Counted from the stretch's first letter, positions 7,235-18,861 are shown. The stretch: 64,000 bases of DNA from Actinoplanes sandaracinus (GCF_030009775.1 NZ_JASCTH010000005.1:62001-126000); one strand, 5' to 3'. Numbers and translations: made by a program. Notes: generated by a model from the sequence alone, not told the origin.

Positions 7235-10234
7235 TCAGCCGGCCCCGCCGGCCGGCGCCCCGAAGGAGATCGACGACAGCGTGCCGGTCCACCTGTTACG
7301 CACATCGTCCGGCACCCGGCCGTCGACCAACGGCATCAACTGGTGAACCAGCCGTATCCCCCGGGCCCGCACGCGGGCGTCCACCAGCGGCGCCCAGCCG
7401 TCGGCCACCGCGTGCACCGCGTCCTCGCCGACGACCAGCAGTTCCTCGGCGCCCGCGCCGAGCAGCACGGCGACGTGGAACCGGCTCACCGCCGCGGCGA
7501 TCGAGTACGCCGTTTCGGCGTCCCGGGTCACGAAGGTGGTCGTCGCGTCCCCGATCCGGCCCATGAGCGGCTCCAGGGCATGCATGAGCGTCTCGTTGAC
7601 CCGGTCACGCACGAGGTTGCTCTGCCGGGCGACCCCGTCCCATCGGGTGTGCTGCCAGCTCACCATGGATCGCGTCGGGTGGCCGGGATGTGCGCGATAG
7701 AGCCAGTACGGCTCCACCGGCGGCGGCGCGGTCTCGCTGTCGAGCACCACCACCAGGTCCCGCCGTTCGCCGTCCCACGCCGTGCGCGTCTGCAAGGTGA
7801 ACACCACGGCCCACCACGCCGTCGTGCTCAAGGTGGCCTGCCAGAGCAGGGCGTGCCGTCTCCACAGCAGCGCCAGGTCGGGTGCGCCGGGGAACAGCTC
7901 ACTGGCGCGGACCGTGCCGTTGAGCGCGACCGCGAGCAGCACCAGGTTGAGATCGTAGGCGGCATGACGGTCCGGAGCCGGCGCCTTCACCGGCTGGTAC
8001 TCGCGCACGTCATGGTCGGTCGTGCGCTCGTCGAGCCGGTGGAACAGCGTGATCGGCAAGCGCCGGGCGTCATCGGGGAAACGCCGTGCCGCCAGCTCAC
8101 GGATGAACGCCAGGATCGGCTCGCGGTTGGTCAGCGGCGAGAACGACAGCAACGCGTGCAGGCGGCCGTCGCGGCACCCGGAGGGCCCGAACACCGACGC
8201 GCCGGCGGAGGCCTCCTCCTCGGCGAGATCCGTCAGCATCCGCATGATCAGGCGGGCGATCAGGTACTCGCCGAACGTGGCGTGCAGAAACTCATAGGTG
8301 TGCAGGCGGGCGCCGTCGCGGGTCGCCTGCCCACGCTGCATGAAGAAGAACCGGCCGACCAGTTTCTCGGCCTGGTTGAGCGGCTGCCGGAAGCCGCCGG
8401 ACGGCTCGGCGAGGGCCGACGGCAACAGCGCTCGCAGGTCGGCGTCGAGTTCGGACGCGGTGATCCACTGACGTCTGCGGTTGAACATGCCGAACGCCGC
8501 GACCGAAAGCCGCAGCAACTCCACCTCGACGAGGTTGGTGAGCTGGGCCTCGGTCGCCGCGACGTGCATCTTGGTGACCTCGCGGCGAGCGAACGCGGTC
8601 AGCAGACGCTCGTAGAGGGAGCTCTCGTCGAGGTTCGCCCCCGCCGCGCGCAGCGCGTTGGTATCGGCGTCGTACAGGGCGAGCATCATCAGCAGGAGCG
8701 GCTGACCCGCCAGGTTCGGCTGGCGCAGGACGACGTCGGCATCGAGCACGGCGAGGCCCCGCCGGTGCAGGCCCACGGCGTTGAGGGTGTTCCACGTCTC
8801 GAGCCAGCGCCGAACGTGCGGCTCACGGAACGGCTCCAGCCGGATGGCGACCGTGCCCGCGGGCGCACCGGCCCGGTCCGCGACCGCCGTGCGGCTGGTG
8901 ACCAGCACCGCGACCGGGCGGCCGAGCTCGGCCTCACGGCGCTGGAACGCGGCGACCCGGTCCAGGTAGTCGGACTGCGCGACGCCGGTGGCCTGCAGCA
9001 GTTCGTCGAATCCGTCGAGGAGCACCACGGGCAGGGCGAGCCCGGCGGCGCGGACCAGACCGGGCCAGGTGACGGTCTCGCCGGTGGCCATGCGGACAGC
9101 GGACTCGATCTGGTTCTGGATCTCGGCCTCGGCCGGCACGTCCCGCAGGACCACGCGGACGGGCAGGAAGTCGCGGGCGCCCAGGCGGGCGGCGAGGATG
9201 CGCGTGAGCACCGACTTGCCCGCGCCGGGCAGGCCCAGCACGAGGAGCGGCGATGCCGTCGCGGCGGGTGTCGTCAGGTGGCTGACGAGGAACTCCGCCA
9301 GGTCGCATCGCTCCGGCGCCTCGGCCCACCAGGACTCCTCAGCCGGGGAACTGCCCGTGTCTATCGGGCGGACACGGTAGTCCGGATCGACATAGCCCTC
9401 GACCAGAGTGGGGATCACCAGGTCCGCGGGGACGTCGCCCTCGGAGAGGATCGGCCGGTCGAGCGTCGTGCGCCAGGCACGGATGAGCGTGGCGGCCACA
9501 TCGCTCGGCCCATGACCGGACGCGAAGGAGTCCAGCACCGTCTCCATGCGTGCCAGGGCGGTACCCATCGCACGCTGCCGTTGCTCGGCGGTCCAGAGCG
9601 CGAACTCGGGCATCTCCGCGGCGAGACGGTGGTGCAGGTCCTCGTACCGCCGGCATGCGGCCGTCGGAAGGTCCACGCGGATCGCGTTCAGCGCCGCGCG
9701 TTGCCGGGTCTGGTCCAGCTTCTCCCAGACCACCAGACCCTCGGCGAACTCGAGCAGCGCGCCGGCGATGGACCCGTACCACTGCCGCAGATCGGTGCGG
9801 AACCTCGCGTGGTCCAGGTGCGGGACGGGTATCGGCGCCTCCGCCTCGGCCAGCCGGTGAACGAGAGGATCGACACCGGTGATGTGGCGACGCTCGTCCG
9901 CGGTGAGCGCCAGGCTGCGCACGTCGAAGGGCAGATCGATGTCGTCCAGCGCCCCGAAGAACGCGGCCATGGCGATGATCGTATGCGCGGCCCGCAGACG
10001 CTGTGTCCGGTCGTACCGCCCGTAGCCCTTGGTTCGGTCGCGGAGGCCGGTGATCACCCACTCGCCCAGCCGCACCGCTTCGGCCTTGCTGTCGAACAGG
10101 CTTATCGCCAGCTGGCTGCCGCCGCCGGTCGCCGCCAGCAGCAGCCCACCGAGCGCCCGATCGAGAGCCTTGACCAGCGGCGAGCCGCCACCGAGCAGTT
10201 CCACGGCATCCGCATAACCCACCACCTTGGACAT
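7235..10234 (-). CDS. NACHT-domain STAND NTPase, putative defence protein
   Basis: A 999-residue protein. ATG 10234 starts MSKVVGYADAVELL. Residues 1-120 are a helical N-terminal region like the small NACHT N-terminal helical domains of bacterial NACHT proteins. The NACHT P-loop is GLPGAGKS (334-341), Walker B LPVVLLDGFDEL (401-412), followed by a sensor-type VLVTSRTAV. A winged-helix and helical arm follow (YEFLHATFGEYLIARL near 670), and the C-terminal 300 residues form an unassigned region with no LRR or WD repeats. Bacterial NACHT ATPases are known antiphage and NLR-like sensors. The role here is inference, helped by the adjacent IS30 remnant and the low-GC gene. No separate effector gene is next to it, so the effector may be the N or C terminus. 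Confidence 0.85.
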   Translation of the reverse strand: MSKVVGYADAVELLGGGSPLVKALDRALGGLLLAATGGGSQLAISLFDSKAEAVRLGEWVITGLRDRTKGYGRYDRTQRLRAAHTIIAMAAFFGALDDIDLPFDVRSLALTADERRHITGVDPLVHRLAEAEAPIPVPHLDHARFRTDLRQWYGSIAGALLEFAEGLVVWEKLDQTRQRAALNAIRVDLPTAACRRYEDLHHRLAAEMPEFALWTAEQRQRAMGTALARMETVLDSFASGHGPSDVAATLIRAWRTTLDRPILSEGDVPADLVIPTLVEGYVDPDYRVRPIDTGSSPAEESWWAEAPERCDLAEFLVSHLTTPAATASPLLVLGLPGAGKSVLTRILAARLGARDFLPVRVVLRDVPAEAEIQNQIESAVRMATGETVTWPGLVRAAGLALPVVLLDGFDELLQATGVAQSDYLDRVAAFQRREAELGRPVAVLVTSRTAVADRAGAPAGTVAIRLEPFREPHVRRWLETWNTLNAVGLHRRGLAVLDADVVLRQPNLAGQPLLLMMLALYDADTNALRAAGANLDESSLYERLLTAFARREVTKMHVAATEAQLTNLVEVELLRLSVAAFGMFNRRRQWITASELDADLRALLPSALAEPSGGFRQPLNQAEKLVGRFFFMQRGQATRDGARLHTYEFLHATFGEYLIARLIMRMLTDLAEEEASAGASVFGPSGCRDGRLHALLSFSPLTNREPILAFIRELAARRFPDDARRLPITLFHRLDERTTDHDVREYQPVKAPAPDRHAAYDLNLVLLAVALNGTVRASELFPGAPDLALLWRRHALLWQATLSTTAWWAVVFTLQTRTAWDGERRDLVVVLDSETAPPPVEPYWLYRAHPGHPTRSMVSWQHTRWDGVARQSNLVRDRVNETLMHALEPLMGRIGDATTTFVTRDAETAYSIAAAVSRFHVAVLLGAGAEELLVVGEDAVHAVADGWAPLVDARVRARGIRLVHQLMPLVDGRVPDDVRNRWTGTLSSISFGAPAGGAG

Positions 10235-10311
10235 CTGACGCAGCGTACCCGCGCCGGTCACGGATGGCTTCCGCGCGGTGAGCACGTCCTGTCGGCCCCG
10301 CTTTCGCCGAA

Positions 10312-12609
10312 TCAGGCTCGTCGACTGTCGTCGCGCAGGCAGGCGACCGTACGGCGACCGCCGCCGTTCTCCTCGGCGACGCCGTGAGTGATCCCGGTGA
10401 AGCCGGGCCACCGCTGGGCCAGCACCTGCTCGTGCCGCAGGAAGCGCACGATCGTCTCGCTGATCCGCTCGCCGGGGACCAGCAGCGGGATTCCCGGCGG
10501 GTACGGCGTGAGAAGCACCGCGGTCGTCCGGCCGGCCAGCTTCTCCACCGGCACGTGTTCCACCCGCCCGGCCGCCATCGCGGTCCACGCGTCGGCGGGG
10601 AGCGTCACCTGCTCGACCGGCTCCGTGTAGATCGCCGTGGTCAGCTCGGCAAGGTCGGCGTCGCGGTAGGTGGCGTGCAGGGCATCGCAGATCTCCCGCA
10701 GCCCGAGCCCGGCGTAACCGGGAAACGCGGCGGCGAAGGCCGGCATCAGCCGTTCGATCGCGGCGTTGCCGTCATACGCGCTCTTGAAGCGGTGCAGTTC
10801 CGCGACCAGAGAACCCCAGCGGCCCTTGGTGATGCCGATGGTGAAGAGCACGAACAGCGAGTACAGGCCGGTCTTCTCCACCACCACCCCGTGCTCGGCC
10901 AGGTAGCGTGCCAGCACCACGCCCGGAATGCTCGGCGAGCCCGGTTCGCTGAACTCACCGTGCACGGTGAGGCCCGGCATGGTGAGCGTGACCTTGATCG
11001 GGTCGAGCATGGTGAAACCGTCGTCCACCCGGTCGAAACCGTGCCATGTGGCGTCCGCGGTCAGCTCCCATTCGGACCGTTCGGCCAGTCCGGTCCGGGG
11101 CGGGGTGTCCGGCCCCCAGACGCCGTACCACCAGTCCGGCCCACCGGCCGGACGCCCGCCACGCTCCGCGCCGACGCGGATGATGGTGCGGCGGAACTCC
11201 ATGGCCTCGGTGATCGTCTCCTCCACCAGGGCGTGGCCACGCTTGCCGGCCATCATCTCCGCGGACACGTCGCAACTGGCGATGATGGCGTACTGCGGGC
11301 TCGTGGAGGTGTGCATGAGGTAGGCCTGGGCGAAGACCCGGCTGTCGAAGTGGCCGCCGGCGGTGTCCTGAACGAGGATCTGCGACGCCTGCGAGAGACC
11401 CGCGAGGAGTTTGTGGGTGGACTGGGTGGCGTAGACGACGGTCCGGGCGGTGCGGGCGCGGTCGTTGGCCACGCCGTGCATCCCGTCGTACAACGGGTGA
11501 AAGCCGGCGTGCGGCAACCAGGCCTCGTCGAAGTGGAGGGCGTCGACGACGCCGTCGAGGCTCTCCCGAAGCTCCTCCGCGCGGTAGATGATTCCGTCGT
11601 AGGTGGACTGGGTCAGGGCCAGCAGGCGGATCCGTTTGCTCTTGTCGGCGACCAGAGGGCTGGCGTCGATCTTCTCCTGGAGCGCCGCGGCGGTGAACTC
11701 CCGCCGCGGGATGGGCCCGATGATGCCGGCCTTGTTGCGGGTCGGCATCAGATAGATCGGCACGGCACCGGTGAGCATGATGGCGTGCAGGACCGACTTG
11801 TGGCAGTTGCGGTCCACCGCGACGATGTCGCCCGGGCCGACGAGCGAGTTCCACACGATCTTGTTCGAGGTGGAGGTGCCGTTCGTGACGAAGTAGAGGT
11901 GATCCGCGCGGAACGTCTTGGCGGCGAGGCGCTCGCTGTCGGCGATGGGGCCGGTGTGGTCGAGCAGTTGTCCCAGGTCCTCCACCGCGTTGCACACGTC
12001 GGCCCGTAACAGGTTCTCACCGAAGAACTCGTGGAAGAGGGTGCCGACCGGGCTCTTCAGGAACGCGGTGCCACCGGAGTGGCCGGGACAGTGCCAGGAG
12101 TAGGCGCCGTCGTTCGCGTAGCGCATCAGCGCCGCGAAGAACGGCGGCGCCAGCCGGCCGACGTAGTGGCTCACCTCCCGCTGGATCTTCCGGGCCAGGA
12201 AGTCGGGGGTGTCCTCGTAGGCGTTGACGACGCCGTCGATCCGCGAGAGCACCGACTGCGGGACCCTTCTCGCCGTCAGCTGCTCGCCGAACAGCAGGAT
12301 CGGGACCCGGTCGTTGTGCGCCCGGATGGCCTGCACGAACTCGGCCGCCGCGCGGACGGCGGCCACGTCGGAGGGTTCCTCGGGCCCGTCGGGCGAACGG
12401 CGCGCGGTGAGATGCAGCGCGTAGAGGACGGCCGAGCTCGACCGGGCGACATGCGCCATCATTCCCAGCCGCTCCGCGCCCCGCCCCTCGTCGCCGAACC
12501 GCCGCAGCTCCAGCCCCGCGCGGACCAGGGCGGCTTCGAGCAGGTCCAGCGGTCGTAGCGCACCGGCGGGACCTTCCATGGGCGTGACGATCGTGACCGG
12601 GAACGACAC
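10312..12609 (-). CDS. Orn/Lys/Arg decarboxylase, fold-type I PLP enzyme
   Basis: A 765-residue basic-amino-acid decarboxylase of the large biodegradative type (AdiA/CadA/SpeC superfamily), which removes CO2 from arginine, lysine or ornithine. An N-terminal wing domain (about 1-130) precedes the PLP domain with SWHCPGHSGG (about 171-180), FVTNGTSTSNK, DRNCHKS, HFDEAW and the Schiff-base lysine in QSTHKLLAG (about residue 400). The C-terminal domain ends near 765. Substrate cannot be told from sequence alone. I chose GTG 12609 because GAGAGGA lies about 8 bases upstream; GTG 12648 is an alternative 13 codons earlier. The gene stands alone, with a divergent kinase upstream. Confidence 0.9.
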   Translation of the reverse strand: MSFPVTIVTPMEGPAGALRPLDLLEAALVRAGLELRRFGDEGRGAERLGMMAHVARSSSAVLYALHLTARRSPDGPEEPSDVAAVRAAAEFVQAIRAHNDRVPILLFGEQLTARRVPQSVLSRIDGVVNAYEDTPDFLARKIQREVSHYVGRLAPPFFAALMRYANDGAYSWHCPGHSGGTAFLKSPVGTLFHEFFGENLLRADVCNAVEDLGQLLDHTGPIADSERLAAKTFRADHLYFVTNGTSTSNKIVWNSLVGPGDIVAVDRNCHKSVLHAIMLTGAVPIYLMPTRNKAGIIGPIPRREFTAAALQEKIDASPLVADKSKRIRLLALTQSTYDGIIYRAEELRESLDGVVDALHFDEAWLPHAGFHPLYDGMHGVANDRARTARTVVYATQSTHKLLAGLSQASQILVQDTAGGHFDSRVFAQAYLMHTSTSPQYAIIASCDVSAEMMAGKRGHALVEETITEAMEFRRTIIRVGAERGGRPAGGPDWWYGVWGPDTPPRTGLAERSEWELTADATWHGFDRVDDGFTMLDPIKVTLTMPGLTVHGEFSEPGSPSIPGVVLARYLAEHGVVVEKTGLYSLFVLFTIGITKGRWGSLVAELHRFKSAYDGNAAIERLMPAFAAAFPGYAGLGLREICDALHATYRDADLAELTTAIYTEPVEQVTLPADAWTAMAAGRVEHVPVEKLAGRTTAVLLTPYPPGIPLLVPGERISETIVRFLRHEQVLAQRWPGFTGITHGVAEENGGGRRTVACLRDDSRRA

Positions 12610-12906
12610 AGTGAACGTCCTCTCGGCGGTAGGGGCGCGAGCCGGCACAGCGGGCCGGGCCCGGTCGCGCTGTCACGCCGTTCGACAACCGCCTGCCCGC
12701 GGCACGTGCGTCGCCGTGACCCTAGCCAGGACGGGAGCGATCCGGCTCGGGAACTCCGTGCGGGTCCCCGGGGCGGGTGACATCAACGGATCCGCCGTCA
12801 TGCGGCTGTCGTCGTGAGCGGCGGTCACGGACCGCCTGAATCTCCGGATGTCCCGGACTACCCTACAAGGGGCAAATCGGGATCAGCTTTCCGGAAAGGT
12901 TGCCCG

Positions 12907-13422
12907 GTGGGAGAATTTCTGGCGCCGCCGACCGGCGCGCGCGGCCGCTTGGTGTCGTCGTACTTTCTGATCGCCATGGCGGCGGTGACCGCGCTCGCCA
13001 CGGTGTCCGCGCTCCTCCCGCCGGAGTCGCTGATGTTCGGCATGGTGGCGCTCGGTCCCGCGTTGGCCGCACCGGCGGCGAACCCGGCGGCGGTGCTCGC
13101 CGTGGGCGGTTACGCGCTCGCCACCAGCTTCGCCGTCTCCACCTGGCAGGGCCTGTTCGGCACCGGCGGTCAGTTCTTCCGGATGCTGTTCGTGGCCAGC
13201 GCCACCGTGATCTGCTGGTTCCTGGCGCTCCACCACCATCGGATGTTGCAGATCGCCGCCCGCGCGGCCCGGGAACGCGAGCTTCTGGCCGCGGTCGCCG
13301 AGCAGTCAAGCGACGCCATCATCGCGAGCACCCTGGACGGGATCGTCACCGCCTGGAACGGCGGAGCGGAGCGCATGTACGGCTGGACCGCGGCTGAGGC
13401 CATCGGCCGTTCGCGGAGCTGA
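12907..13422 (+). CDS. Hybrid histidine kinase, N-terminal part (frameshifted)
   Basis: First part of a split sensor kinase, 171 residues. GTG 12907 follows GGAAAGG by about 7 bases. A membrane domain of about four helices spans residues 18-105 (SSYFLIAMAAVTALATVSAL; VGGYALATSF; LFVASATVICWFLAL). A PAS domain then begins (VAEQSSDAIIASTLDGIVTAWN..AERMYGWTAAEAIGRS) and stops abruptly at TGA 13420-13422. The next frame continues the same PAS domain without loss (FAELILPADHR, from 13410), so one base is missing near 13408-13412. Without correction this part has no catalytic domains. Whether it is a mutation or an assembly error cannot be decided here. Confidence 0.75.
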   Translation: MGEFLAPPTGARGRLVSSYFLIAMAAVTALATVSALLPPESLMFGMVALGPALAAPAANPAAVLAVGGYALATSFAVSTWQGLFGTGGQFFRMLFVASATVICWFLALHHHRMLQIAARAARERELLAAVAEQSSDAIIASTLDGIVTAWNGGAERMYGWTAAEAIGRSRS

Positions 13423-13457
13423 TCCTGCCGGCCGACCACCGGGACACCGCGGAACCG

Positions 13458-14780
13458 GTGATGGCCAAGCTGGCAGCCGGCGAGCAGATCCACCTCAGCG
13501 AGTCAGTCCGGGTCCGCAAGGACGGCACGCCGTTCCTGGCGGCGGTCACCGTCTGGCCGGTCCGTGACGAGAACGGCGCCGTGGTCGCCGCGGCCGCCAC
13601 CGAGAGGGACGTCACCGAGGAGAACACGGCCCGGGAACGCTCGGCACGGGCCGACCGGATGGAGAGCCTCGGCCAGCTCGCCGGTGGGGTCGCGCACGAC
13701 TTCAACAACCTGCTCGCGATCATCATGAACTACGCCGACTTCTTGACCGAGGAGGTCACCGGGGACGCGGCGGACGACCTGGCGAGGATCCGTAACGCCG
13801 CCGACCGGGCCAAGTCGCTCACCAGCCAGCTGTTGCTGTTCGCCAAGCGGGAGCCCACGCAGGTCGAGGTCATCGACCTGAACCAGGCGGTCATCGAGGC
13901 CGACGAACTGCTCGGCCGCACCATCGGCGAGAACATCCGGCTGGTCAGCCGGCCGGCTCGCGAGCCGCTGCCGGTCCGGGCCAACCGCGGCCGGCTCGAC
14001 CAGATCCTGCTCAACCTCGTGATCAACGCACGGGACGCGATGCCGGACGGCGGCGTCGTGTCGGTCGAGACCGACCTCGTCGAACTGGACGAGGGACCGT
14101 CGGCCACACTCCCGCCCGGCAGCTACGCCCGGCTCACGGTCTGCGACAACGGCTGCGGGATGACCGCCGAGGTCCGCGACCGGCTCTTCGAGCCGTTCTT
14201 CACCACCAAACCCGCCGATCGGGGTACGGGACTCGGGCTGGCCACCGTGTACGGCATCGTGGGCGACGCCGGCGGCGCCATCGGGGTCGAGTCGGCCCCG
14301 GGCGACGGCACGACGTTCCGCATCCTCCTGCCGTCGGCGGCCACGGCGGCGCACGCGAAGACCGGGCCGGCGCCGGACGAGATCGGCCACGGTGACGGCC
14401 GGCTCATCATGGTGGTCGAGGACGATGACTTCGTCAGCGATCTGGTGGTCCGCGTCCTGCAGAACAACGGCTACCGCGCCACCACTCTCGGCGAACACTC
14501 CCTCGCCGACGTCGACATCCACGGCATCTCCCTCTTGCTCGCCGACGTCGTGCTGCGCGGCCGTTCCGGTCCGGTGCTGGCGGCCCGGCTGCGGGCTCGC
14601 CGGCCGGACCTGCCGGTGCTGTTCATGTCGGGTTACAGCGACGTGGAGGTGCGCCGCGAGCACGGGATCGACGCGGCCACCCCGATCCTGCAGAAGCCTT
14701 TCACCGCCGTCGAGCTGCTGGCCGGCGTGGACGCGGCGTTGTCCAGCGTCGCGGTGGTCCAGCACGCGAAGGGCGTCTGA
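13458..14780 (+). CDS. Hybrid histidine kinase, PAS-kinase-receiver part (frameshifted)
   Basis: Second part of the split sensor kinase. The homologous frame opens at 13410; the first in-frame start is GTG 13458, just before ATG 13461. After the PAS remainder (VRVRKDGTPFLAAVTVWPV) come HisKA with the phosphoacceptor in GGVAHDFNNLL (about residue 78), HATPase with NLVINARDAM, CDNGCGM and GTGLGLATVYG, and a C-terminal receiver (VVEDDDF, LLADVVL with the phospho-Asp, MSGYSD, LQKPF). Such kinases pass phosphate from His to the fused receiver. All kinase motifs are intact, so a functional read-through product or a single sequencing error is plausible. Confidence 0.8.
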   Translation: MMAKLAAGEQIHLSESVRVRKDGTPFLAAVTVWPVRDENGAVVAAAATERDVTEENTARERSARADRMESLGQLAGGVAHDFNNLLAIIMNYADFLTEEVTGDAADDLARIRNAADRAKSLTSQLLLFAKREPTQVEVIDLNQAVIEADELLGRTIGENIRLVSRPAREPLPVRANRGRLDQILLNLVINARDAMPDGGVVSVETDLVELDEGPSATLPPGSYARLTVCDNGCGMTAEVRDRLFEPFFTTKPADRGTGLGLATVYGIVGDAGGAIGVESAPGDGTTFRILLPSAATAAHAKTGPAPDEIGHGDGRLIMVVEDDDFVSDLVVRVLQNNGYRATTLGEHSLADVDIHGISLLLADVVLRGRSGPVLAARLRARRPDLPVLFMSGYSDVEVRREHGIDAATPILQKPFTAVELLAGVDAALSSVAVVQHAKGV

Positions 14781-14815
14781 CAGCCGATCCGCGCCGCCGG
14801 CGCCCGGCCACGAGA

Positions 14816-16579
<1,764 letters not shown>

Positions 16580-16761
16580 GTGTCTGCCGTGTCCTTTCTG
16601 TGCGGTGACGGAACGGGTCGAAACGCCGCCGATCGTGTCGGCGGCGAGTTCGGATGGCAAGGCGCCGATGCCCGAACCGTCAGGAATCGTCAGGCTTGTC
16701 AGGCGGTCGTCACCGGCCGGAACGCGGTTCGTTAGCCCCTCATGCCGTTTCCGCGATGCGG

Positions 16762-17976
16762 TCAGCGGGACGAGTCCAGCGACCGCAGCGCGATCTCCAG
16801 TTCCAGACGCAGGCGCGGATCCCGCAGCTGGGCGCCGAACAGGTCGGTCAGCGCGCGCAGGCGGTGACGGACGGTCTGCGGATGTACGTGCAGGTGGGCG
16901 GCCACCGCGTTCGCGTTCATGTTGAGCGTCAGCCAAGCCAGCAGCGTCTCGGCGAGCAGCCGGCGCTTGTCCTCGCGCAGCGTGGCGAGCGGCGCGAGCC
17001 GCCTCTCGGCGAGGGCGGCGAGCAGCGCCTCGTCCTGGAAGAGCACGAGGGTGGCCAGGTGGTCGCCGCACCAGATCACCCGGTCACGGGGTATCCGCTT
17101 ACGTGCGGCGAGGTCGAGGGCGAGGCGGGCCCAGCGCAACGACTTTCCGGCGTCGGCGGGCGCCACCGGCAGCCCCACTGCCGCGTGGTGGCCGCCCAGG
17201 CCGTTGACGAGCGCACGTACCCGCGCACGGCCGTCCGGATCCGGGACGATCAGGCAGGGCGGGACATGGTCGAAAGCGGCGAGTATCTCGGGCGGCAGCA
17301 TCGGCGGCTGGGCCGGTGAGCCTGCGGCGACGGCCACGGCGGCGACGCGGCGCGGCATGCGCCACCCGGCCGCGGTGGCGGCGGCGGCCAGCGCCCGCTC
17401 GGACGGCGCGGGGTCGGCGATGAGCAGGTCCAGCAGGCGGCGCCGGCGGCGGGCCAGCTCACCGGCTTCGGTCGCCTGCGCCTGCGCGTACCCCTCGGCC
17501 GTGGCTTCGGCGATCTCGTCGGCGTTGTCGAAGATCGCTTCGGCGAGCCACGCGACCGCGTCCGGCGGCAACGCGTGGCGCTCCCGCAGCGCGCCCAGAC
17601 GCCGGTTCGCCACCCGCGCGCAGATGCGGACCGCCGCGTGCAGGGCGTCCAGGCTGCGGCCGGCCCGCATCTCGTTCGCGCCGACCGTGCGGTAGATCTC
17701 GCGCCAGTCGGCGGCCTTGCCGCGGGTGTCGTGTGCGCGCGGGTGGATGTGCTGGTCGAGCAGCTCGGTGTAGCGGCGCAGCGCCAGGTCAACGCCCCAC
17801 CGCAGCATCCGGGCCTCCTGCTCGTCGGCGGTGGACGCGTACCCGGGAATCCGGTCCTGGATCTCGCGCACCATCTCCTCGGTGGACCCGAGGATGTCCG
17901 CGTGCAGCAGTTCGGCGGTGGCCGCCAAGGTCCGGCCCGTCGAGCCGGTGAAGATCGTCGCGTCACGCATCGTCAT
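16762..17976 (-). CDS. PucR/CdaR-type transcriptional regulator
   Basis: A 404-residue regulator. The N-terminal 170 residues are helical with no recognised ligand pocket, similar to the RsbRD_N-like sensor regions of actinobacterial PucR proteins. The middle resembles a degenerate GGDEF-like CdaR domain (about 190-310). The C-terminal PucR-type HTH is clear: LLAETLLAWLTLNMNANAV then AAHLHVHPQTVRHRL, where family members normally read R.T A..L.vH.NTv.yRL. ATG 17976 is preceded by GGGACC; a second ATG lies two codons later. The gene is divergent from the cutinase gene with a 219-base gap, so it may regulate it, but this is positional only. Confidence 0.82.
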   Translation of the reverse strand: MTMRDATIFTGSTGRTLAATAELLHADILGSTEEMVREIQDRIPGYASTADEQEARMLRWGVDLALRRYTELLDQHIHPRAHDTRGKAADWREIYRTVGANEMRAGRSLDALHAAVRICARVANRRLGALRERHALPPDAVAWLAEAIFDNADEIAEATAEGYAQAQATEAGELARRRRRLLDLLIADPAPSERALAAAATAAGWRMPRRVAAVAVAAGSPAQPPMLPPEILAAFDHVPPCLIVPDPDGRARVRALVNGLGGHHAAVGLPVAPADAGKSLRWARLALDLAARKRIPRDRVIWCGDHLATLVLFQDEALLAALAERRLAPLATLREDKRRLLAETLLAWLTLNMNANAVAAHLHVHPQTVRHRLRALTDLFGAQLRDPRLRLELEIALRSLDSSR

Positions 17977-18195
17977 GTCACGGTCCCGCCCGTCCGGTGC
18001 CGCCGTCCATGGCACGCATCCAGCGATGCCCTTCGATCCCGTTCCGCAACGGTATACCCCGCGTGCGGCGACGCGGCCTGATGCGCGTGGCGGTGACACT
18101 TCCCGACGCGATTACCAGCACTTACGTGAGTATCGCGGCCACCCGGGGCCTCGTTAGCTTCGTGCCTCCACCACACAGATGCAGAGGTGATCGCT

Positions 18196-18861
18196 ATGCG
18201 TTTCGCTCTTCCCACCGGCCGGGGACGCACCGGCGTCCTGCTCGCCGCCGCGCTGCTGGCCACCGGCGGCGCGGTGACGGCGACCAGTTCCGCGGCCTCC
18301 GCCGCGGCTTGCGCGGATGTCGACGTGGTCGTCGCCCGGGGCACCAGCGAGCCGGGCCGTCTGGGGATCATCGTGGGCGACCCGGTGTACTCCGCGATCC
18401 AGCGACGGCTGATCGGCGCCACGTCGAGCAGCCACGCGGTCGACTACCCCGCCAGTGTCAGCCCCACCTCGGTGACCGCCGGCAACCGGGCCCTGGTCGA
18501 ACACGTCACCGCCCAGGCACAGGAGTGCCCCGACCAGCGGTTCGTGCTCGTCGGGTACTCCCAGGGCGCCAACGTGGTGGGCAACTCGCTCGGCATCAGC
18601 TCGCAGGGCGCCGCCGTGGGCGGCCCGGTCGTCGCCACCATCCCCGCGGCGGTCCAGCCCCGGGTCGCGGCCGTGCTGGTGTTCGGGTACCCGCTGCGCA
18701 AGCTCGGCCGTGGCATCACCGGCGTCTACGCCGAGCGGACCCTCGACATCTGCGCGAACCGGGACGTGGTGTGCGACCCGCGGGGCGCCAGCACGCTGGC
18801 CCACCTGAGCTACGGCGACGACGCGAGCCGGGCCGCCGCGTTCGCGGTCGGCCGCCTCTAG
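18196..18861 (+). CDS. Secreted cutinase-family serine esterase
   Basis: A 221-residue secreted hydrolase. The Sec signal peptide covers about 1-37 (RGRTGVLLAAALLATGG..ASAAA). The mature alpha/beta-hydrolase has the nucleophile elbow GYSQG (Ser about 122), the disulfide-bounded acid loop ICANRDVVCDP with its aspartate, and the histidine in AHLSYG. The four cysteines pair as in fungal and mycobacterial cutinases. It should hydrolyse cutin-like polyesters or short-chain lipids outside the cell. ATG 18196 has GAGGTGA 6 bases upstream, so the in-frame GTG at 18187 inside that site is unlikely. A strong hairpin follows the stop. Confidence 0.9.
   Translation: MRFALPTGRGRTGVLLAAALLATGGAVTATSSAASAAACADVDVVVARGTSEPGRLGIIVGDPVYSAIQRRLIGATSSSHAVDYPASVSPTSVTAGNRALVEHVTAQAQECPDQRFVLVGYSQGANVVGNSLGISSQGAAVGGPVVATIPAAVQPRVAAVLVFGYPLRKLGRGITGVYAERTLDICANRDVVCDPRGASTLAHLSYGDDASRAAAFAVGRL

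Noticed and set aside
7163..10387. Very long open frame on the plus strand opposite the NACHT gene
   Set aside because: It is the GC-rich antisense shadow of the NACHT gene: low-complexity Arg/Gly/Glu composition, no domain, no ribosome-binding site.
13405..13425. Programmed -1 frameshift in the histidine kinase
   Set aside because: No slippery heptamer or following stem-loop stands out; a base loss or sequencing error is simpler.
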